Notes under the pieces: model-generated
The model's database searches: none
Told to the model about the DNA's origin: nothing
The model's input: the letters and a program-made list of their open reading frames with translations, nothing else
Program-made: the position numbers and the translations under genes
Shown here: positions 17,818 through 26,003 of the stretch, one piece after another
Layout: each line of letters opens with the position of its first letter
Numbering within the stretch: the stretch's first letter is position 1
From: Herbaspirillum sp. RV1423
Lineage (GTDB): Bacteria > Pseudomonadota > Gammaproteobacteria > Burkholderiales > Burkholderiaceae_D
Assembly (NCBI RefSeq): GCF_000577615.1
Contig: NZ_CBXX010000056.1
Coordinates: forward strand, 1 to 46,218
Length of the DNA stretch: 46,218 bases
Reading direction: 5' to 3'

Positions 17818-18135
17818 ATGGCGATCACGACCACCAGCGTAAGCATTACGAAACGACGCGGAAGAACGCCGACGAGCTTGAAAAGCGTGTTCTCGACCGC
17901 AAGGAATCGGCCAACAGCACTTCACGTCGTTACCGTGTTATTTAGAGGCGAAAGTGAAGAAGGCGATGATGTTATTTCTCAAGCGCTTTTTTGGCGAACT
18001 TCTAATGACGCTGAAGCGTCCTTGACGTCAATTATCGAAGAAGCGAAGTCGGCAAAATCCCATCTTGAAATTGTGGATATCTTGTATGGCAACACGCTTA
18101 AGTCCGAAGTCTTTCGCATGCGAAAGGCGATTTAG
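17818..18135 (+). CDS. Unknown 105-aa protein
   Basis: A small basic-to-neutral frame (MAITTTSVSITKRRGRT). After a Ser/Thr/Arg-rich N-terminus it has an alternating beta-like part (LHVVTVLFRGESEEGDD) and a helix (DAEASLTSIIEEAKSAKSHL). It begins ten bases after the stop of the previous unknown gene, which supports co-transcription, but the ribosome site is weak. No family recognised. Confidence 0.4.
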   Translation: MAITTTSVSITKRRGRTPTSLKSVFSTARNRPTALHVVTVLFRGESEEGDDVISQALFWRTSNDAEASLTSIIEEAKSAKSHLEIVDILYGNTLKSEVFRMRKAI

Positions 18136-18241
18136 GTCTATTAATCCTAGAGTCGGTCATCCCAAGATAAAAATCCCGGAAAGATAAGCGTAGCCAGGAA
18201 TTAACCATAATGACTAACTTCGGTAGCATTTGATCTGACGT

Positions 18242-18673
18242 TCAACGCCATTGTGTTTTGCGAAATTGTTTCCAGCTACGGAGACGCCGAGAGTAAATTT
18301 TCAGATCATCCCAGGCATCTGGCAAAAGGTTCACTGAGCGAGCAGCTCGGGGAGCGCTCTCATGTTCGTCGGCAAGATACTGCGCGGCGCGTTTCGCATT
18401 GATATAACGAATGTTTCGGAAGTAGTGAGAGACCCTGCTTCTTCCCGTTCCTGGCACCGGCCCATGGCCGTTCCAACGCTGGAATCGGCGGGGCCGACAT
18501 TGACCGGCAGATTTGCCAAGCAAGGAAAAAAACGACTCGGCGGTAATAGTCTCGCCGACATCGTTGCGCAGGATGTATGGATAGTCTACGTAACCCGCGC
18601 CGGTGAAGGCATGAAAGTGTGGGCCAACACTGAGAAGGCAGACTTGACCTTCCCCTGGTGGAAGGTCGTAACA
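18242..18673 (-). pseudogene. 5'-truncated remnant of an unknown conserved gene
   Basis: An open minus-strand frame of about 143 codons without ATG or GTG start; a TTG at 18523 is the only possible start. The protein would read GPHFHAFTGAGYVDYPYIL, then RFQRWNGHGPVPGTGRSRVS, and end DLKIYSRRLRSWKQFRKTQW. The closing W-D-D..RSWK-x-x-R-K-T-Q-W pattern resembles a small family of unknown accessory or phage-like proteins. Its 5' side runs into the copA promoter, so it was probably cut when the copper block arrived. Confidence 0.35.
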
Positions 18674-18674
18674 T
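18644..18674 (+). promoter_or_regulatory. CueR-type (MerR family) copper promoter of copA
   Basis: TTGACC (18644-18649), a 19-base spacer and TAACAT (18669-18674) give the overlong spacing of MerR-family promoters. Within the spacer lies a perfect dyad GACCTTCC-CCTGGT-GGAAGGTC (18646-18667), the classic CueR operator form. It stands 85 bases upstream of copA. Confidence 0.85.
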
Positions 18675-18758
18675 CACAGTTCCCGATAGCGAGCCTTATT
18701 CGTTGGTCCACACTTAGCTGCAGATCTCCATCGCCCTCATTTCTTGAAGGATTGGCTT

Positions 18759-21122
18759 ATGACACATGATTCACATCAACATGCACATGGTGACTACGTG
18801 CATTCAGACGTAAATAATGCGGCTTCTTCATTGACTACTACGACGGCCAAAACACTCACCGATCCGGTCTGCGGCATGACTGTGGCAGCAGATGAAAAAA
18901 AATACCTTGCCTATCAGGGCAATGACTATTATTTCTGCAGCACAGGCTGTCTGAGGAAGTTCCAGGCATCTCCTACCAGCTATGTTGATATTCAGAAGCC
19001 TCCGTCTCTGCCAGAAGCGCAAGAAGGAGCCATCTACACCTGCCCGATGCATCCGGAGATTCGCCAGTCGACGCCCGGTAGCTGTCCAAAATGCGGTATG
19101 ACATTGGAACCCGTAATGCCATCCTTGGAGGAAGAGGAGAATCCGGAGCTTGTTGATTTCCGTAGACGTTTTTGGTGGACATTGCCAGCAACGGTTGTTG
19201 TGACCGTATTGGCGATGGCGGCCCATCAGTTTCTTCCTGCCGGGGTACCGCAGCAAAACTGGATCGAGTTAGCCCTAAGTACGCCCGTCGTTCTCTGGGC
19301 TGGTTGGCCATTCTTCGTGCGTTGCTTTCAGTCCCTGACACAGCGCAGTCCCAACATGTGGACTTTGATTGGATTCGGCGTTACTGCCGCTTACGGCTAT
19401 AGCGTTGTTGCCACAGTGGTGCCAGGTGTCTTCCCGACATCTTTCATGGCGCATGGGCGGCTCGGTGTTTACTATGAAGCTGCAGCGGTCATCATTTCAT
19501 TGACCTTATTGGGGCAAATGCTGGAATTGCGGGCCCGCTCGCAAACGTCGGCTGCAATCAAATCTCTCTTAGGTTTGGCACCCAAGACAGCACGCCGTAT
19601 TCTGGAAGACGGTACTGAAGAAGATATTCCACTGACCCATGTGCATTTAGGCGATCTATTGCGGGTACGGCCAGGAGAAAAGTTACCTGCGGATGGCGTC
19701 GTTGTCGAAGGGGAAAGCGCCGTTGACGAGTCCATGCTTACGGGGGAGCCGTTGCCGGTCACTAAACGGGTCGACGACAAAGTTATTGGGGCGACACTTA
19801 ATACTAGCGGGAGTCTGGTTATTCGCTCCGAAAAAGTAGGCTCGCAAACCATGCTATCGCAGATCGTCCAGATGGTGGCGCAAGCTCAACGTTCACGTGC
19901 TCCGATGCAGCGGCTAGCGGACGTTGTTGCCAGATATTTTGTCATTGTCGTTGTGAGCATCGCGATATTGACTCTATTCGGTTGGGGATTGTTTGGGCCA
20001 GATCCAAGCTGGGTCTATGGATTTGTAAATGCCGTTGCAGTTCTGATTATCGCTTGTCCTTGTGCTCTCGGATTGGCGACGCCGATGTCCATTATGGCCG
20101 CTACGGGACGTGCAGCTACGCAAGGGATGTTATTTCGTGATGCGGCGGCAATTGAATCTATGAGAAAGGTAGACACCCTGATTGTGGATAAGACCGGCAC
20201 CTTGACCGAAGGCCGCCCCGAATTTGATCGCGTCATAGCTGCGGCAAACAATACTGAATCCTCTGTTCTTCAGATTGCGGCCAGTATTGACCAGGGTAGC
20301 GAACATCCGCTTGCACATGCCATTGTGGCTGAAGCGCGTCGACGCGATTTGCCCTTGATTAAACCAGATCGATTTGAGTCGTCGAGCGGTATAGGCGTGC
20401 GTGGTAGTGTGTCAGGGTTGCCGGTTGCTCTTGGCAATACTGCACTGATGGATGCTGAGAAAATAGATTGGCATCCTCTTGCTGATCAGGCAGAGATATT
20501 GCGAAGTGAAGGCGCGAGCGTTATGTATCTTGCCATCGATGGCGCGCTGGCGGGTCTCGTGGCGGTATCAGACCCCATCAAAGCGACGACGGTGGATGCG
20601 CTCAATACCTTAACGGAAGCCGGGATAACCATCATCATGGCAACCGGCGATGGTCTTACAACAGCGAAGGCCGTGGCAAAAAAACTGGGTATCAGTGAGG
20701 TGTATGGGGAGGTCAAGCCGCAAGACAAGTTGGCCTTGGTCGAGCGGCTGCAAAAGCAAGGAAAAATCGTTGCTATGGCGGGCGATGGCATCAACGACGC
20801 TCCGGCGCTCGCTAAAGCAGATGTCGGCATCGCGATGGGGACCGGTACCGATGTTGCAATCAATAGTGCTCACCTCACTTTAGTTAAAGGGGATCTGAGA
20901 GCAATTGCCCGTGCACGGCTCCTATCTTTGGAAACCGTGCGAAATATGCGACAGAACCTAGGTTTTGCTTTCGTCTACAACGCTTTAGGTATTCCCTTGG
21001 CCGCAGGTATTTTGTATCCCTTTACCGGGCAATTGCTTTCGCCAATGATTGCGGCTCTCGCAATGAGCTTGAGTTCGGTCTCCGTCATCACCAATGCTCT
21101 GAGGCTACGCAGCCGGAAATGA
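18759..21122 (+). CDS. copA: Cu(I)-exporting P1B-type ATPase
   Basis: A 787-aa inner-membrane ATPase that pumps Cu(I)/Ag(I) to the periplasm. The N-terminus has a His-rich start, a YHS domain (DPVCGMTVAADEKK, about 35-80) and a heavy-metal-binding domain (YTCPMHPEIRQSTPGSCPKC, about 93-112) instead of classical CxxC HMA domains. Then come eight membrane helices with the CPC metal site (near 431-433), DKTGT with the phosphorylated Asp near 477, the HP motif SEHPLAHA and GDGINDAP near 674. The ATG at 18759 has AAGGA upstream; a TTG at 18744 was refused. A CueR-type promoter precedes it. It is CopA/SilP-like; naming varies (copF, cupA). Confidence 0.95.
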   Translation: MTHDSHQHAHGDYVHSDVNNAASSLTTTTAKTLTDPVCGMTVAADEKKYLAYQGNDYYFCSTGCLRKFQASPTSYVDIQKPPSLPEAQEGAIYTCPMHPEIRQSTPGSCPKCGMTLEPVMPSLEEEENPELVDFRRRFWWTLPATVVVTVLAMAAHQFLPAGVPQQNWIELALSTPVVLWAGWPFFVRCFQSLTQRSPNMWTLIGFGVTAAYGYSVVATVVPGVFPTSFMAHGRLGVYYEAAAVIISLTLLGQMLELRARSQTSAAIKSLLGLAPKTARRILEDGTEEDIPLTHVHLGDLLRVRPGEKLPADGVVVEGESAVDESMLTGEPLPVTKRVDDKVIGATLNTSGSLVIRSEKVGSQTMLSQIVQMVAQAQRSRAPMQRLADVVARYFVIVVVSIAILTLFGWGLFGPDPSWVYGFVNAVAVLIIACPCALGLATPMSIMAATGRAATQGMLFRDAAAIESMRKVDTLIVDKTGTLTEGRPEFDRVIAAANNTESSVLQIAASIDQGSEHPLAHAIVAEARRRDLPLIKPDRFESSSGIGVRGSVSGLPVALGNTALMDAEKIDWHPLADQAEILRSEGASVMYLAIDGALAGLVAVSDPIKATTVDALNTLTEAGITIIMATGDGLTTAKAVAKKLGISEVYGEVKPQDKLALVERLQKQGKIVAMAGDGINDAPALAKADVGIAMGTGTDVAINSAHLTLVKGDLRAIARARLLSLETVRNMRQNLGFAFVYNALGIPLAAGILYPFTGQLLSPMIAALAMSLSSVSVITNALRLRSRK

Positions 21123-21126
21123 GATT

Positions 21127-21166
21127 GATATCTCTTAGATTACAAATTTGTAATCTAAGAGATATC
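21127..21166. promoter_or_regulatory. 40-bp perfect palindrome containing a CopR-type box
   Basis: A loopless perfect palindrome starting four bases after the copA stop. Its centre (21139-21154) is ATTACAAATTTGTAAT, and the same 16-base core recurs upstream of copR (34663-34678). It would serve as CopR operator for the cop operon beginning at 21305. As RNA it could also fold into a hairpin ending copA transcripts. Confidence 0.75.
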
Positions 21167-21269
21167 TTTGAGTCATCTTGACTTCGTTAGGATGGTAACC
21201 GTCGTCAAAGCTTTGTTTTAGCAAGTTTTCTGAAGGCAACGTCGCGGTAGGGATGTGTTTTTTCTCTAA

Positions 21270-21298
21270 TTGTTCACCTCTATCTTTTAACTTATACT
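21270..21298 (+). promoter_or_regulatory. Candidate promoter of cop operon, possibly leaderless
   Basis: TTGTTC (21270-21275), 17 bases, then TATACT (21293-21298). The -10 ends six bases before the ATG at 21305, so RNA would begin at the start codon. The CopR-type box lies about 105 bases further upstream. Confidence 0.45.
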
Positions 21299-21304
21299 GC
21301 TCAG

Positions 21305-21718
21305 ATGCTTCCGAAACTAAAAATCGTGCTGATATGGTTGGTCATGCTTGCACTCCCTGTGCAAAGCTTTGCCACGGCCATCATGCTCGATTGTGGAGTA
21401 AGTCATCACCACGGTGCGATGTCGCACACCGCGTCACGTGAAGTGGCGTCTCATCATCACGCTGATGAGGCCGAGCCTCATGTCGTGGTAGAAGTGCACG
21501 TGAGTTCCGATAGCGCTCATTCCCCTGGCGGGCATGACCTTGATGGGAAATGCAGTGCCTGCGCCGGTTGTTGCCTGGGTACCGCGCTTTCGCAACCCAT
21601 TCCTGCCGTCCTTTCCCCGTCAATTAGCCGTTTGCCTGTTCACATTTCTCCAGAGAAGCGTTTCGCCATCAATTTTCCCGATGGCCTCGAACGTCCGCCT
21701 CACTCCTTCCTGCTGTAA
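21305..21718 (+). CDS. His-rich small periplasmic protein, CzcI-like tail
   Basis: A 137-aa exported protein. The signal peptide is IVLIWLVMLALPVQSFATA. The next ~65 residues hold histidine clusters (SHHHGAMSH, SHHHADEAEPH) and a Cys group (GKCSACAGCC) suitable for copper binding. The C-terminus DGLERPPHSFLL matches the GL-x-RPP-[RH]-S tail of the first gene of the cus operon at 5362-5730. It is first in the cop operon. Like that gene it has a -10 box almost touching its ATG. The function is inferred as periplasmic copper binding or sensing. Confidence 0.75.
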   Translation: MLPKLKIVLIWLVMLALPVQSFATAIMLDCGVSHHHGAMSHTASREVASHHHADEAEPHVVVEVHVSSDSAHSPGGHDLDGKCSACAGCCLGTALSQPIPAVLSPSISRLPVHISPEKRFAINFPDGLERPPHSFLL

Positions 21719-21749
21719 ACCCTAGCCTCGTCCATTTTTTGGCCGACGG

Positions 21750-21777
21750 CTGCCGTAGCAGCTCCGCTTTCGCGGAA
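21750..21777 (+). promoter_or_regulatory. Two tandem short hairpins between cop genes
   Basis: GCTGC-CGTA-GCAGC (21750-21763) is followed directly by TCCGC-TTTC-GCGGA (21764-21777). No T-run follows, so they are more likely RNA-processing or stability elements than a terminator. Confidence 0.4.
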
Positions 21778-21819
21778 ATCCGTACCTATTAACATCATCT
21801 ATCCCTTTAGGGGGCAATC

Positions 21820-22170
21820 ATGACCAATCTCCGTTCCTGGCAGAGCGCGACGCTTGCTGTGGCATTTGTTTTGCCCGTCACCGTCTTTGCGCAGACATCA
21901 CAAAAGAGCAACGATCCGTTGGATCCGGCTGCAGTTGTACCGGCTACGACCTATGACTCAGCGTTTTCTGGCTACCAGTCTTTCCAAGAAGCCAAATTGA
22001 TCCCTTGGCGCCAATCGAACGACACCGTGCGTCAAGCAGGTGACGGTGAAGCCACTCATAACATGGATTCGATGAAGGCGGAGATGCCGACATCAGGTAA
22101 AGATAAATCAATGGCACCGGCGCCAGCTCACGATATGTCGTCGATGGGCTCTAGGAAAGCAAAGGAATGA
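21820..22170 (+). CDS. Periplasmic Met-rich protein of cop operon
   Basis: A 116-aa exported protein. The signal peptide is SATLAVAFVLPVTVFAQT. The middle has the segment PATTYDSAFSGYQSFQEAKL, followed by a Met/His-rich tail (THNMDSMKAEMP, HDMSSMGSRK) that could carry Cu(I). GGGGG lies before the ATG. Its stop overlaps the next gene, encoding a TolC-family lipoprotein, so the two are probably coupled. Proteins of this kind accompany that channel in burkholderial copper operons; the exact role is unknown. Confidence 0.75.
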   Translation: MTNLRSWQSATLAVAFVLPVTVFAQTSQKSNDPLDPAAVVPATTYDSAFSGYQSFQEAKLIPWRQSNDTVRQAGDGEATHNMDSMKAEMPTSGKDKSMAPAPAHDMSSMGSRKAKE

Positions 22171-22172
22171 CG

Positions 22173-23579
22173 ATGCGCCAATTTTCTCAATCCCTGCGCC
22201 CCGTAGCAATCGCGGTATCCGTATTGTTCCTCGGTGGCTGTGCATCCTTTTCGGCTGATGGCGGCTTTAATACCGTGCAGAGCCTGACCAAAGAACGCAC
22301 CGGTCAAAATGTGAAATGGGTCAAAACCGACGAAGATGCGTCCGATGTCCGCAAGACCATTGATCCGTTGCTTGCCAAGCCGCTGAGCGTAGATGATGCC
22401 GTCACGATCGCTCTGCTCAACAATCGTGGCTTGCAAGCCAACTACGCAGAGCTGGGTATTGCGGAATCGAGTCTGGTGCAAGCCGGCAGAATTCCCAACC
22501 CAAGCTTTACCTTTGGCCGTGTTCGCCGCGGCGGTGACCTGGAAGTCGATCGCAAGTTGATGATTCCTGTCATGAGCCTGCTGACGATGCCGTTTGCGAC
22601 CAAGATTGAAAGTCGCCGCTTCGAGCAAGCGCAACTACGGGCCGCCGGTGATGCTTTGGCGGTGGTAGATGCAACACGTCGCGCTTATTTCTCTGCTGTG
22701 GCTGCGCAGGAAACCGTGAAATATATGCGTCAGGTCAAAGACTCAACGGAAGCAAGTGCTGAGCTCGCACGCAAGATGACCTCCGTGGGTAACTGGAGCA
22801 AGCTGGAACATTCGCGTGAACAGGGGTTTTATGCTGACGTGACGGTACAACTGGCCAAAGCAATGCAAACGGCCACCATTGAACGTGAGAAGTTGACACG
22901 ACTTATGGGGCTGTGGGGCACTAACACTGCTTTCAAATTACCGGACCGGTTGCCAGCACTGCCTAAGGCGCCTGAAGAAATCAACGATGCCGAAGCGCGT
23001 GCCATGCAAAATCGTCTGGACATTCTCATGACCAAACGCGAATTGTCTGGGCTTGCTGATTCGCTGGGGCTGACAAAGGCCACTCGTTTTGTGAACGTCC
23101 TGGACGTCGGTTTCCTGCATAACTCCTATCGCGAATCACCGACTACCGAAAACGGGTTCGAAGTGAGCTTTGAGATTCCCTTGTTTGACTGGGGTACGGC
23201 ACGTGTCTCCAAGGCCGAAGCAATGTATATGCAAGCCGTTAACAGATCGGCCGAACTGGCGATCAATGCTCGCTCCGAAGTACGGCAAGCCTATTCCACC
23301 TATCGCGGCGCATATGACATTGCCAGACATTATCGAGATGAAGTCGTTCCGTTAAAGAAGCGCATCTCTGAGGAGCAGATGCTGCGCTACAACGGAATGC
23401 TGATCGGTGTTTTTACTTTGTTGGCAGATGCACGGGATCAGGTCATGAGTGTCAATGGCGCCATTGACGCCTTGCGCGACTACTGGATTGCAGAGTCCGC
23501 GCTGAAGATGGCACAAACCGGCCGCTCTGCCGATGCGGCAGGCCTTGGCAGCGCCAAGGTTGGGGCCTCTGCTGATTAA
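22173..23579 (+). CDS. TolC-family outer-membrane lipoprotein
   Basis: A 468-aa outer-membrane factor. The lipobox LGGC (SVLFLGGCASF) gives a lipidated Cys near residue 25. Two OEP repeats of coiled-coil helices follow. The start at 22173 is chosen because AAAGGA is six bases upstream; the ATG at 22167 has no spacing from that site but is possible. No pump or adaptor is adjacent, unlike the two cus systems, so it may pair with a distant pump or with the multicopper oxidase operon only. It is distinct from both CusC proteins, which lack the lipobox. Confidence 0.85.
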   Translation: MRQFSQSLRPVAIAVSVLFLGGCASFSADGGFNTVQSLTKERTGQNVKWVKTDEDASDVRKTIDPLLAKPLSVDDAVTIALLNNRGLQANYAELGIAESSLVQAGRIPNPSFTFGRVRRGGDLEVDRKLMIPVMSLLTMPFATKIESRRFEQAQLRAAGDALAVVDATRRAYFSAVAAQETVKYMRQVKDSTEASAELARKMTSVGNWSKLEHSREQGFYADVTVQLAKAMQTATIEREKLTRLMGLWGTNTAFKLPDRLPALPKAPEEINDAEARAMQNRLDILMTKRELSGLADSLGLTKATRFVNVLDVGFLHNSYRESPTTENGFEVSFEIPLFDWGTARVSKAEAMYMQAVNRSAELAINARSEVRQAYSTYRGAYDIARHYRDEVVPLKKRISEEQMLRYNGMLIGVFTLLADARDQVMSVNGAIDALRDYWIAESALKMAQTGRSADAAGLGSAKVGASAD

Positions 23580-23609
23580 TCGCGAACAGTTTTTCAAAGG
23601 ATACATATT

Positions 23610-25001
23610 ATGGTTTCTCGTCGAAATTTCTTTACCGGTGCCGGCGCCGTTGCCTTGAGTGCTGGATTGGTAAGCCGTGTCGGTGCTGCCTCGTTGCCTG
23701 AAGCTGTCACCATGGACGGCCCTAACACGCAAGCTCCTCTGGTGCCTCCTAACGGTCGCCCTTACAACCCGGTGGTCACCCTCAATGGCTGGACTCTTCC
23801 TTGGCGCATGAAAAATGGCGTGAAGGAGTTTCATTTGGTGGCCGAGCCCGTTGTGCGCGAAATGGCGCCAGGAATGAAAGCCAATTTGTGGGGCTATAAC
23901 GGCCAATCGCCGGGGCCTACCATCGAAGTCGTGGAAGGTGACCGTGTTCGTATTTTTGTGACCAACAAATTGCCAGAACACACGAGCGTTCATTGGCATG
24001 GTCAACGGTTGCCCAATGGCATGGACGGTGTTACTGGGTTGACTCAGCCCGGCATTCAGCCAGGAAAAACCTTCGTATATGAATTTGTCGCCAAGCGTCC
24101 CGGGACATTTATGTACCACCCCCATGCAGACGAAATGACACAAATGGCCATGGGCATGATGGGGTTTTGGATCACACATCCAAAAGATGCGAGCCAGCAC
24201 AAGGTAGATCGTGACTTCGTCTTTCTGTTGAATGCTTACGACATTGATCCGGGCAGTTTCACACCTAAAACCAGCACCATGCTCGATTTCAACCTGTGGA
24301 CTTTCAACAGTCGTGTGTTCCCCGGTATTGATTCCATGGTCTGCAATCAGGGAGATCGTGTACGTATTCGCGTCGGCAATCTGACAATGACTAATCATCC
24401 GATTCACTTGCATGGTCATGAATTCGTGGTCACTGGCACTGATGGCGGCTGGACGCCCCCAGCGTCACGTTGGCCAGAAGTGACAACTGATATCGCAGTT
24501 GGTCAGATGCGGGCCATCGAGTTCGATGCCACGGATCTTGGCGATTGGGCATTCCATTGCCATAAGTCGCATCACACGATGAATGCGATGGGGCATGACG
24601 TTCCCACCATGATCGGCGTCGATCAGCGCAGTGCACTGAGTAAAATCAATACCTTGATTCCTGACTATATGGTCATGGGAGATAAAGGCGGCTCGATGGG
24701 AGAGATGGAAATGCCACTTCCAGACAATACCTTGCCAATGATGACCGGTACTGGTCCTTTCGGTGGGATTGAAATGGGGGGCATGTTTACGACTGTCAAA
24801 GTGCGCAAAGGCATAGCGCGTAACGATTACAAGGATCCTGGCTGGTACAAGCATCCGGCTGGCACCGTCGCCTATGAATGGAAAGGTGCTGATGCCGATA
24901 TGCCGGCAGCGACTCGTTCCCCGGATACACAGCGGATGGCCGCTAAGCCTGGAGAAAAAATACTCAAGGTGACTAAGGGAGGATCACACAGCGACCATTG
25001 A
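23610..25001 (+). CDS. Periplasmic multicopper oxidase (CopA/CumA-like)
   Basis: A 463-aa laccase-type enzyme expected to oxidise Cu(I) to Cu(II) in the periplasm. The Tat signal is SRRNFFTGAG. All copper ligand motifs are present: HWHG (128-131), HPH (170-172), HPIHLHG (263-269) and HCHKSHHTM (316-324), giving one type-1 and one trinuclear site. A Met-rich part (MGEMEMPLPDNTLPMM) follows, as in cuprous oxidases. It is shorter than Pseudomonas CopA (about 600 aa), and the last ligand block lies well before the C-terminus, leaving about 140 extra residues. The gene sits between the lipoprotein channel and the cupredoxin. Confidence 0.93.
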   Translation: MVSRRNFFTGAGAVALSAGLVSRVGAASLPEAVTMDGPNTQAPLVPPNGRPYNPVVTLNGWTLPWRMKNGVKEFHLVAEPVVREMAPGMKANLWGYNGQSPGPTIEVVEGDRVRIFVTNKLPEHTSVHWHGQRLPNGMDGVTGLTQPGIQPGKTFVYEFVAKRPGTFMYHPHADEMTQMAMGMMGFWITHPKDASQHKVDRDFVFLLNAYDIDPGSFTPKTSTMLDFNLWTFNSRVFPGIDSMVCNQGDRVRIRVGNLTMTNHPIHLHGHEFVVTGTDGGWTPPASRWPEVTTDIAVGQMRAIEFDATDLGDWAFHCHKSHHTMNAMGHDVPTMIGVDQRSALSKINTLIPDYMVMGDKGGSMGEMEMPLPDNTLPMMTGTGPFGGIEMGGMFTTVKVRKGIARNDYKDPGWYKHPAGTVAYEWKGADADMPAATRSPDTQRMAAKPGEKILKVTKGGSHSDH

Positions 25002-25054
25002 CTTCCTATCTTATCAACCATTCATTTAATACCGTTTATCAAAAAGGAATAATC

Positions 25055-25537
25055 ATGAAAAAATTATTGTTCGTTTCGACATTACTCTTATCTTCCCTGT
25101 CCCTCACCGCAGTTGCCAGCGGCACCGGAGAACACGCGCATGGCGCCGGTCATGACGATCATGCCTCGGCCATTGGAAAGCCCGGAAATCCTGCGAAAGT
25201 GACGCGTACGATGACCGTTGACATGAGCGACGCCATGCGCTTTACCCCAGCGACGATCAACGTTAAACGCGGCGAAACAGTGAAGTTCATTGTTAAAAAT
25301 TCCGGCAAGATCAAGCACGAAATGGTGCTGGGGACAATGCAAGAACTGAAGGAGCACGCCGAGGTCATGCGTAAGAATCCAGAGATGGAGCATGCCGATG
25401 AAAATCAAGTCTCCGTTGATCCAGGTAAAACAGGTGAAATCGTCTGGCAGTTTACAAAGGCAGGTACTTTTGATTTTGCATGCCTTCAACCGGGTCACTT
25501 TGAAGCCGGTATGAAGGGCACAGTTGCTGTCAAATAA
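25055..25537 (+). CDS. copI: Periplasmic cupredoxin, CopI-like
   Basis: A 160-aa blue-copper-like protein. The start MKKLLFVSTLLLSSL follows AAAAAGGAA; a start at 24998 would overlap the oxidase stop. After the signal peptide there is a His-rich stretch (GEHAHGAGHDDHAS). The cupredoxin fold has ligands His in IKHEMVLG and Cys-His-Met in FACLQPGHFEAGMKG. The His-rich N-terminus plus a green-type copper site is the arrangement of CopI of Rubrivivax, which protects the periplasm from copper. The gene lies between the oxidase and cusF. Confidence 0.82.
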   Translation: MKKLLFVSTLLLSSLSLTAVASGTGEHAHGAGHDDHASAIGKPGNPAKVTRTMTVDMSDAMRFTPATINVKRGETVKFIVKNSGKIKHEMVLGTMQELKEHAEVMRKNPEMEHADENQVSVDPGKTGEIVWQFTKAGTFDFACLQPGHFEAGMKGTVAVK

Positions 25538-25563
25538 TTAACTTTTAAATTAAGGAAATGATC

Positions 25564-25911
25564 ATGAAATCACGTTCGATGTTGTGTGCAACAGTGTTGT
25601 TGGCGATGACGTTGCCACTCTCGTCAATGGCTGCCGAAGATATGTCTAAGCCGGGTGCGATGGGCGATATGAAAATGGATAGCGCATCGGCAATGTCTTC
25701 TGGCGAAGTCAAAAAAGTGGACAAGGATGCCGGCAAAGTAACGATCAAACACGGTCCATTGGCCAACTTGGATATGCCCGGTATGACAATGGTCTTTCGC
25801 GTAAAAGATCCTGCGATGCTCGACCAGGTCAAGGCTGGCGATCAGATTCATTTCATTGCAGAAAAAGTGGGTGGTGCGTTGACCGTCACCAAGATCGACG
25901 CAGCGAAGTAA
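25564..25911 (+). CDS. cusF: CusF-like periplasmic copper chaperone, Trp ligand replaced by Met
   Basis: A 115-aa protein with a signal peptide (SMLCATVLLAMTLPLSSMAA) and one CusF domain. In E. coli CusF, copper is held by His36, Met47 and Met49 and capped by Trp44. Here the block reads KHGPLANLDMPGMTMVF: the His and two Met are kept, but the Trp position is Met. The CusF domains fused to both CusB proteins in this window keep the Trp. AAGGAA with six-base spacing supports the ATG at 25564 over that at 25558. It is co-directional within the cop operon. Confidence 0.85.
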   Translation: MKSRSMLCATVLLAMTLPLSSMAAEDMSKPGAMGDMKMDSASAMSSGEVKKVDKDAGKVTIKHGPLANLDMPGMTMVFRVKDPAMLDQVKAGDQIHFIAEKVGGALTVTKIDAAK

Positions 25912-25921
25912 ATCAAACTGT

Positions 25922-25957
25922 AGGCCGGTAACACACGAGGATCGTCTTGGCCGGCCT
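25922..25957 (+). other. Inverted repeat between cusF and copC
   Basis: AGGCCGG (25922-25928) pairs with CCGGCCT (25951-25957) across a 22-base loop. No T-run follows. It could be a partial terminator or a processing hairpin separating cusF from copC. Confidence 0.3.
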
Positions 25958-26003
25958 GCTGTATCCAGTATTTTTATCGTAGTTCCTCCCATAAGGAAGT
26001 CCC

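Noticed and set aside
18362..18769. 135-aa plus-strand frame before copA
   Set aside because: Covers the CueR-type promoter and has no ribosome site; the antisense remnant frame shows better protein-like character.
23352..24419. 355-aa minus-strand frame
   Set aside because: Lies antisense across the channel and multicopper oxidase genes, both of which have clear motifs.
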